Assembly: GCF_022682495.2 (NCBI RefSeq)
Contig: NC_071389.1
Span: 10,531,199 to 10,595,198 of the forward strand
Direction: 5' to 3'
Origin: Desmodus rotundus
Taxonomy: Eukaryota; Chordata; Mammalia; Chiroptera; Phyllostomidae
DNA length: 64,000 bases
Both the position numbers and the translations under genes were made by a program. The notes under the pieces were generated by a model. The model had not been told where the DNA came from, did no database searches, and saw only the letters and a program-made list of their open reading frames with translations. Numbering within the stretch: the stretch's first letter is position 1; each line of letters begins with the position of its first letter. Shown in pieces: positions 57,116 to 64,000 of this stretch.

Positions 57116-57884
57116 TGGCACTGTCAAGTCGTCCAGCTTTATGGATTCACCTGTCCTTTAATATTCAGATAGCGTGGCTCCCGGCACAAGCAGGTGATTT
57201 CTCTCCCTCTGAGTCCTCTTGTTGGGAAAGTCTCAACTCCACTCAAGTTTCCTCTCACGTGGCCCCCTCCATTCCCTGCCTTACGTCAGCCCAGACGTGG
57301 CACGCAGGAGTCCTTTGCCTCAGTCTCTCCCAGGTTCCACCGGGACGAGACACCTGTGCCTATCCGGAGTCTGCTGAAGGTTCGGAGAAGTGGACGTGGA
57401 GGAGGGTTGTATTGCCCGAACGTGGAAAATCAGGCACCTCTGTCCTGCATTCCTTCTACCTGAGCGGCGCCTCAATGGAAGCTTCCACCGACCGGCCCTC
57501 CACCCACCCCCCATCCCCCGTTGGCCTCTTCCTGCCCAGGGCACCCTCCAAGCAGCAGTTCAGCCCCTCTCACTCCTCCTCGCTGGCTCATTGGCCTCCA
57601 ACCCCACAAGCCACTTGCTCAAGTGTCTTTCCAGCTCTTCCTGAAATCCCCTCAGGCCGGCCTTTGCGTGTCCCAGACCCACTCAAGTGCGCTGCTGAAC
57701 AACCCACCCTTACCCTTAGCCACCCGCAGCCCCCGGAGAGACGCTGAAACATCGCTCCTCCCTGGACCCGGATTCTCGGCCTGGCGGCTCTGGACAGGAG
57801 GCCTTCACTGCAGAGACGCATTGTCACCCCGAAAGAAGTGGCTGCAAATGGCTTCAGGAGGGTCATGGCAACCTTGGTGTCTCA

Positions 57885-58040
57885 GATGTGCATCTAATCT
57901 TCACAACAGCCACCTGACTGCAGTGCTGGGGTTCTTGCCGTTTTGAAGATGAGGAAACTGAGACCCGAGGAGGGAGGTGACTTGTCCAAGGTCAGCGAGT
58001 GAGTCGGCTGGGGCACCGGGAGTCAAAGGCAGCTCCATGT
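57885..58040 (-). repeat. MIR SINE
   Basis: 'ttttgaagatgaggaaactg' then 'aggtgacttgtccaaggtca' is an inverted MIR core. Confidence 0.88.
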
Positions 58041-58834
58041 GAGGCTGAGTCCCTGCTGGCACCCGTCCCTCACACGCCCACGTGGGGACCCTGCCACCCA
58101 CCCAAAATCCACACCACTTAACGCAAAGAAGCCACGAAGAGCAGAGGAATCCTCTCAGGCAGACAACACCGTGAGGACCCCTCCCAGGCCCGAAGGGGAG
58201 GGATGCCCTTGGGTTTTGGAATGCAGGAGGGGCTCCACAGAGCAGCTGCCAAGTGGCAGGCACCAGCTGGGTACTTAACAGCCCTCTCCCCACCATTTCA
58301 TGAGACTGAGATCCGTCAGGGGCCAAGACTCCCAGAGGCACCCCTCTCCCCCCGCAAGCTTGGGTGGAGACAAGCCATCAAATCCTTATTCTGGCTCATT
58401 CAGCAGACAAAGTCCCATGATGCCCCGTTCTCACCCCCCACACCATGGAGGGAGGCTGGTGACCAGATAACACCAGGCCACTGGCCTACCTGCCCTGTCC
58501 CCACTGCTGCGCAGAGCCAGTACGGGACCCGTGCCGGCCGGTGCACACCCACCCCGCTCAGCCTCTCCGTTCTGTCTGTCCCGACTGGCAGCTCCCACAC
58601 CCAGCTCCATGGGTGCTGCCCCTGGAGAAAGTGAAATGCCTGGTCTCATTGGCAGGCACAGGTTGTAGAGCTAGACCAGAGAGGAAACCTGGTTCTGAGA
58701 TAACGAGCCGAGGTAGCTGATGAGTGGCTGCCGAAGGGAACCAAAGGCAGCGCTCTGGAAGTTCACAGAAGCCATACAGTTTGGGGAGGGGTTAATGCTC
58801 ACATGCACAGAAATGTGATCTGGCCCAGTCTTCT

Positions 58835-59021
58835 TCTTTTTTAAGATCATATTTATTTATTTTTAGAGAGGGAGAGAAACATCACTGTGTGGTTGCCTCT
58901 CGCACACCCTCTAATGGGGACCTGGCCGCAACCCAGGCATGTTCCCTGACTGGGAATCAAACCAGTGACCCTTTGGTTCACAGGCTGGCGCTTAATCCAC
59001 GGAGCCACACCAGCCAGGGCC
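58835..59021 (-). repeat. Ves SINE with target-site duplication
   Basis: Inverted Ves ending 'cacaccagccagggc'. Direct repeats GGYCCAGTCTTCT at 58822-58834 and 59022-59034 differ at one base. Confidence 0.95.
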
Positions 59022-59034
59022 GGTCCAGTCTTCT

Positions 59035-60139
59035 GTCTCCACTCTGGAAATATTATCCCCATTTGACAGTCAAGAAAATCAAGGCCCAGATCTTTGCCCC
59101 AGCACATGGCAAAGAGGTGACCATGACCTGCTTCCAGCCCCAGCGAGCTTCACTCAGGGCCCGGGAGAGCCCCACATTTCACAGGGGCACCCTGAGGAAA
59201 TAGGGTGAAGCCCAGCAGGCAGCTCCCACCATCAAAACAGCTCAGCTTTTTGTCCGTACATATGTTGAGGCCACATGTCATGTTTATGCGAAGTTTGTTC
59301 CTGCTGGAGGAAAAATATCTCAAAGCCAAGGTGCCTCTGCTCCAGGGAGAGGCCAGGGTAGCCTTTGAGAAATTCGAAGGTCAAGATGAGAATCAACTAC
59401 CCAAAAGCATGCACCTGATTTCATCTATGAAGCACCTCCTCCTCCCCAAAGCCCTTTTCATATTTTCTCTCCTCCATCTTTGACTCACTTCTCCCTCCCC
59501 ACTCACTCAGCTGGGGCCCTGACCCTTCTGTCTCAGAGGATAGATACGTAGAAGCCATCGGATTCAAACTTCCACATCTTCCTGCCACCTGATCCTCCCC
59601 TGCCCCACGCCCCTCCTCTGACCCCTCCTCTCACAGAAGAGGAAGCCCCTCCTCCCCCCTAGCACCCTCTGAAGGACAGTTTCTGCCCTGGGATTCTGGG
59701 TCCCTCCAGGGTCCCCTCTCCGTGTGGTAACCCGTTTCTTCCCTGCATCTCTGATCTTTCTCTTTCCTGGATCTTTCCTGTTAGTATTCAAAAACGTCCT
59801 ACTCTCTCTCGTGCAACAAAACACCTTCCCAAATCTCCCCACCCCTCCCCTCTGCGTCCCCTCTCATCAGCTCCTCTGTCCTCCACCTCCACCACCCCAA
59901 GCAGCCTCTCTTGCCCAAGCCCAAACGGTCTCCGTGCTGCAGGACCCACTCGGGCCCTCTGCCTCCAGCGCAGGCGGGAGCGCCCTCCTCCTGGAGACAT
60001 TCTTTCCTGGGCTCCTGACATCCAGTTCTTCGGGTCCCCGTGCCTCCCTAGTCGGTCGTTCTCCCAGATTCCAAGGAGAGGGCTCCAGGGCTGGGTCTGG
60101 AATCATTTTCTCATTGCACACTATGCTTTCTCTTTAGAT
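59035..60139. other. Gene-free sequence, C/T-rich
   Basis: A MIR-like piece lies near 59050-59130. 59560-59900 is strongly pyrimidine-rich on the plus strand. No supported gene. Confidence 0.5.
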
Positions 60140-61065
60140 ATTTCATCCACGCCTGTGGCTTTAGGTGCCTCCCGCTTCCTGATGACTCCAAACTTCGCCT
60201 CTGCTCACACCAGCTGTCTTCAGCCTCCTGCTCATTTCCCCCAGATGTTTAGTGGCTGAGATGGCATGGGGCTTCTCCCTGACCCCTCAAGCTCCTCCCC
60301 TGGAGGGTGACTTCTCTTGCCACCCCGTGCTCTGTCCAGAAACCTGGGGGTCCTGCTGGGTGCCCTCATGCCCCACCCAGCCCATCAGCTGGCCCTGCCG
60401 TCTCTGCCTTCAAGAGCATTCTGGAATCATCCACCCAGTCGCTGCTGCCTTCACCCAAGTCCAAGCCACCACTGACAATGGACGCTCAGATGCTGCAAAG
60501 ACCACCCCACCCACCAGCTGCTCTCCCTGCTTCCCCTCTTGCCCTCCCTCCAGTCCATCCCCCACAGAGCAGTCCAAAGGGTGTTATGGAAACAGAATCT
60601 AGTCACACTCCTTCCCACCTCGGTGGCTCCGCAACCCCACATCATGGCTTCTGAGGCCCTGCTCAGAGGGTTGGATCTGCAGCCCTGGGCTGGTCCTAAA
60701 TCACTCTCCCATTTGCTGTCTATACACAGACGTCCTTCAGCCAGGCTTTCTCTTGCCCCAGGGCCTTTGCACATGCTCACCTCCCCTTCCTGCCCCCAGC
60801 TCCAGTTTCACTGGCTCCAGTTTCACTTGCTACTTATCCTGGGCAGGAAAAGGGGGTTCCCAGCTTCACACTCAGGCCAGGGACCCTGTCTTGCAACTTC
60901 TCCAAGGCCTTTCCCCCTCGTGAATTCACCCAAGCAACGCCTGCCTTCCTCCGGGGACTGAGGGCTCTGTGAGGTCAAGAGCTCTGTCTGTCTGCTTTTC
61001 GATATGGTACCCAGCACTTAGCACATAGCGGGCGCCCAATAAACCCTTGCTGGGTAAATAAATGA
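60140..61065 (+). repeat. L2 LINE, about 0.9 kb
   Basis: Sense L2 order: 'cttcctgatgactccaaact', 'aaacctgggggtcctgctgg', 'caagtccaagccaccactga', 'cagggcctttgcacatgctc' and 'gcccaataaacccttgctgg'. Coding potential is destroyed. Confidence 0.9.
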
Positions 61066-61084
61066 GTTAGACCAACCCTCAGAG

Positions 61085-61235
61085 CTCTCCAGGGGCAGCC
61101 TCGGGCAATCCCCATGCCCATGTGAAGAAGATAGGCAGGATTATCTAGGGAAACTGAGGCAATGAGAAGCGCAATGACTTGCTCAGAGACACAGCTCGGA
61201 CATGGCGGGCGAAGACGGAGACTCAGGTCTAATCA
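61085..61235 (-). repeat. MIR SINE
   Basis: 'tagggaaactgaggcaatga' then 'gcaatgacttgctcagagac' is an inverted MIR core. Confidence 0.82.
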
Positions 61236-61284
61236 GCAGGCCACGGAGCTCCCCAAGTCTGCCCGAGGCGACAATATCCTAGTG

Positions 61285-61500
61285 ACCTCCCTCCTACCTG
61301 ACTTTGATAACTGGCTCCAATTAGAGTGGCATCATAAGTAGTGATAGATCCACAATTGGTTATAGATTTAATTAAGTAAACCAAGTCCCAAGCCATCTAT
61401 TGTGTAATTGGCCGCAGAAGACACATTTCCCTCAACCGTTCAGTTACAACTTCATTTGCCAGGTCAGCAGCTCTGCCCAGAGTCGCAGGCAGCAGCCTGC
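61285..61500. promoter_or_regulatory. Candidate conserved noncoding element with dense homeodomain sites
   Basis: Within about 100 bases it has 'ctccaattagagtg', 'cacaattggtta', 'gatttaattaagtaa' and 'gtgtaattggccg', followed by repeat-free sequence. It is sharply A/T-rich against GC-rich flanks. It could bind PAX, PITX or HOX-type proteins; untested. Confidence 0.4.
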
Positions 61501-62729
61501 CCGTGAATATTAACAGACCCTCTCAGCGCAGCTCTATGCGACAGCGTTCCTCAGCACGGCCCAGGGACGGGGACTGGACAGAGGGTGGGACTGAGGCCCC
61601 AGGAGGGGAGGTGACTGGCTCAGGGCGGCACAACCAGCCAGTGCGGGCTTAGCCTTGGGGTTCGGCCCATGCCATCCGACCTCGTACCCCATGCCCTCCT
61701 CACTGCCCCCCACTGCATGTGTCTGGTGGTTTTGTTGGTTTGTTAAAAGCAAGCAAACAAACAAATATATACAACTTCTCTGGAGCTTACCACTTCCCTC
61801 CCTCCCGGTTCTGGAATACGAGCTTCTCTCTACATATACCGAGGCCCTGGCGTGCACTCACAGTGCGCTGGGGGTTGGTGTCCGTCCCTGTCCCCTGTCT
61901 CTGCGCACCCAGCTCCTGGGGGCCGGGTACCGGATCAGTCTTGACACCGGAGGTGCCCTGCACAAGCCCGAACCAGAGGAAGCCGGTTCTCCTGAGCCGC
62001 TTCCCAAATGCAGTTGTTACATTCAGAGCTGTCACCTGGCATATTATTAATAGATACAGTGGTGAAATATTTATGGATGAATGATGTGATGATATTTGAG
62101 ATTTGCTTTAAATGAATAGGACACAGGGCAGGGGGAGCAAAGGAGGCTGAGGCTGAGGTGGGGGACTGGTGGCGGGCGGAGCCGAGGGCTGGGTCCAGGG
62201 GGTTGCTTAGACACGCTGTTCTTTTTCATGGAAGTTCAAAACTCTTCCAGTATTCATTAGACACTCCTCCCCAAACAATACTAATCATGGTAATGGAAGT
62301 AGATAAAGGTGACCGTGTGTTGGTCACTCATTGTGTGGCAGGTGCTAGGCTGAGCTCCTTCCGTGTTGTCTCACTCGGTCCCCGTGCTCCACTATGAATA
62401 GGGTGTTTCCCACCCAGGAAGCTGTTGTTAAGAGACACACATCCAGACAGGTGAACGCAGACCTGTCAGGGACCGCGTCCGGGGTCCCTATGCCTCCCTT
62501 GGCCTCATCTCCTGCGCCCCCACTCCCACCATGGTTCAGGCCTTGACCTCGCTCACCCAGGTTTCCCTTTTCCCTGGCCCACCTGCCCCTGTCCCCAGTC
62601 TGCCTGGCCTCTCCACAGCCACCAAGAAGCTTAGTCCAGACCCCAAGCCTGACCGGTCCCAACCCTCACCCCAGACCTCCCAAGCCCCGAGGTGTGAAGG
62701 CCAAATTCCTTAGCACGGCCCACAAGGCA
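61501..62729. other. Gene-free sequence
   Basis: Mixed GC-rich sequence with an A/T-rich patch at 62030-62120 and MIR/L2-like pieces near 61590 and 62300-62400. No frame looks coding. Confidence 0.45.
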
Positions 62730-63215
62730 CCAGGTGATCTACCTGCTCCCCACCCCTCACCCCCGATCTTCCCACCTCATCGATCTTGTTCTCCCCACCT
62801 CCGCGTCTCCCATGCTCTCTCCTCCTCCCTACCCCAGCCAGACTGAAAAACTGGGGCGGGGGGTGAACAGAAGCCCACATTCCCATATCTGGATAGCTTT
62901 GTATGTCCTGTGTAGCTGGGACAATACCTTCCCCTCAGCTGCTACCTCCGTAAACAGACAAACTCCTACTCATTCCCTGACGCTCACCTCAGGTGTCATG
63001 TCCTCCAGGAAGCCTTCCCTGATGGCCCAGCCTGAGTTGTGTGTTCCCACAGTGCACTCTGCTTGTCTCCAGCCCAGCACACTGCCCACTGGGTTATACA
63101 TGTTTGCTAATCTGTTTCCCCTAACAGCCAGGAAACTTCTCCAAAGCAGGGACCCATTTCTGTGCCCCAGAGCCCAGCATACAGGAGGTGCCAAATAGAT
63201 CCTGGATTTGCGATC
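62730..63215 (+). repeat. L2 LINE 3' half
   Basis: 'caggtgtcatgtcctccagg', 'aagccttccctgatggccca', 'aaagcagggacccatttctg' and 'acaggaggtgccaaatagat' are in L2 order. Confidence 0.88.
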
Positions 63216-63284
63216 ACCGGCTATTCATTTAGTTTCCTCGTCTGTAAACAGGATTAATTGTACTTGCCACATAAGCATGTTCTT

Positions 63285-63640
63285 TCATTCAGCAAATATT
63301 TATTGAGCTGCTACCATGCACTAGGCTTGAATCTAGCCCTGGGCTTACAGCTGAGAACAAAGCCAGCAAAACTCTCCTGGGGCTGACATTTCAGCAGAGT
63401 GAACCATGCAGGTGCCCTGGAGATGGGCAGTCTAGGTGGCAGGAAGAGCAGGTGCAAAGGCCCTGAGGTGGGAACGTGACCTCTGATAGTCCGGGGCAAG
63501 GCAGAAGATGAGTGGAGAGGAAGGAGGGTGGAGCATGAACGGAGGACCATGGCGGTGAATCTGTCCCTCCGAGTTCAACAGGAAACCGTTCTGAGCAGCT
63601 GAGTGACGTGTCCAGACTGCCAGATTGACGGATGGAGAGC
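63285..63640 (-). repeat. L2 LINE 3' end, inverted
   Basis: 'tcagcaaatatttattgagc', 'ctaccatgcactaggcttga', 'gtgcaaaggccctgaggtgg' and the following G-rich stretch are the inverted L2 terminus. Confidence 0.85.
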
Positions 63641-64000
63641 AGGCACAGAAGCACTCAGCACCGTGCCCGGCACGCAGAAATCACTCCACAGGCATTCCTG
63701 TGGGCACCCTCACCATCTAGCCTGCCTGGGAAGGCGTGAATGTTATCCGGTTCTGATGGCTGGATGCTCCCTGCACACTGGAGCTTGTCTTGAAAGAGCC
63801 GTGAGCCTGCGGAGGGGGGCTTCTTGGAAGGACATCCTGTCCCCCGGCGAGAGTTCTGCCGGCCCTTTTACACCTGCAGAGGTCTCTTTACCTCCTGCAG
63901 GGACTGTTCTGGATGTTCTGGAGGATCACTTCCCAGGGGTGTTTATGAGCTGGCTGGGGACAAGAGTCGAGAGATTGACACCCAAAAAAGGAAGACAGGA
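63641..64000. other. Gene-free right edge
   Basis: A MIR/L2-like end ('cagcaccgtgcccggcacgc') at 63655-63700 is followed by unique sequence. Nothing coding is visible. Confidence 0.5.

Larger units (their letters stand above)
55560..58834. other. Gene-free GC-rich intergenic DNA
   Basis: It contains MIR pieces (56270-56440 and 57885-58040, minus) and an L2 end at 56985-57115. The longest frame, 250 codons at 56995-57747, starts inside the L2 end and resembles no family. Confidence 0.5.

Noticed and set aside
56995..57747. Plus-strand 250-codon frame
   Set aside because: It begins inside an L2 end, is Ser/Pro-rich by composition and resembles no known protein; no splice or promoter context.

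Overview
The window is nuclear DNA of a mammal, almost certainly a bat of the suborder Yangochiroptera. Five good copies of the bat-specific tRNA-derived Ves SINE lie in it (about 21.0, 31.2, 51.0, 52.2 and 58.8 kb), together with a sixth, divergent relative at 37.4 kb. The general mammalian background of MIR, L2, MER5A, MLT1-type LTRs and old L1 is also present. No Alu, B1 or carnivore SINE was seen.

Only one protein-coding gene can be supported: KLHDC7A, an intronless kelch-repeat membrane protein of 790 codons on the plus strand at 11559-13931. A compact promoter lies just upstream (inverted CCAAT box plus a near-consensus HNF1 site). Its 3' UTR is about 2.9 kb and reaches the first AATAAA at 16816. 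In human this gene lies between IGSF21 and PAX7 on 1p36.13, so the 47 kb to the right are probably the KLHDC7A-PAX7 intergenic interval; neither neighbour is reached here.

Layout: 1-11.5 kb is GC-rich intergenic DNA with MIR and L2 remnants. 11.5-16.8 kb is KLHDC7A. 16.8-24.3 kb holds old L1, a Ves, an L2 and an ERV-type solo LTR. 24.3-30.2 kb is repeat-poor, with several A/T-rich islands carrying homeodomain-type sites that look like candidate enhancers. 30.2-38.4 kb is an A/T-rich nest of L1 copies, SINEs and one L1 insertion that shows 5' inversion, target-site duplication and an apparent 3' transduction. 38.4-64 kb is mixed GC-rich intergenic DNA with L2, MIR, MLT1, Ves and microsatellites, plus three more candidate conserved blocks near 43.6, 50.7 and 61.4 kb.

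The long open frames elsewhere are chance or repeat-derived. I found no new enzymatic or defence system. The most informative unusual structure is the nested L1 at 33.36-34.38 kb.
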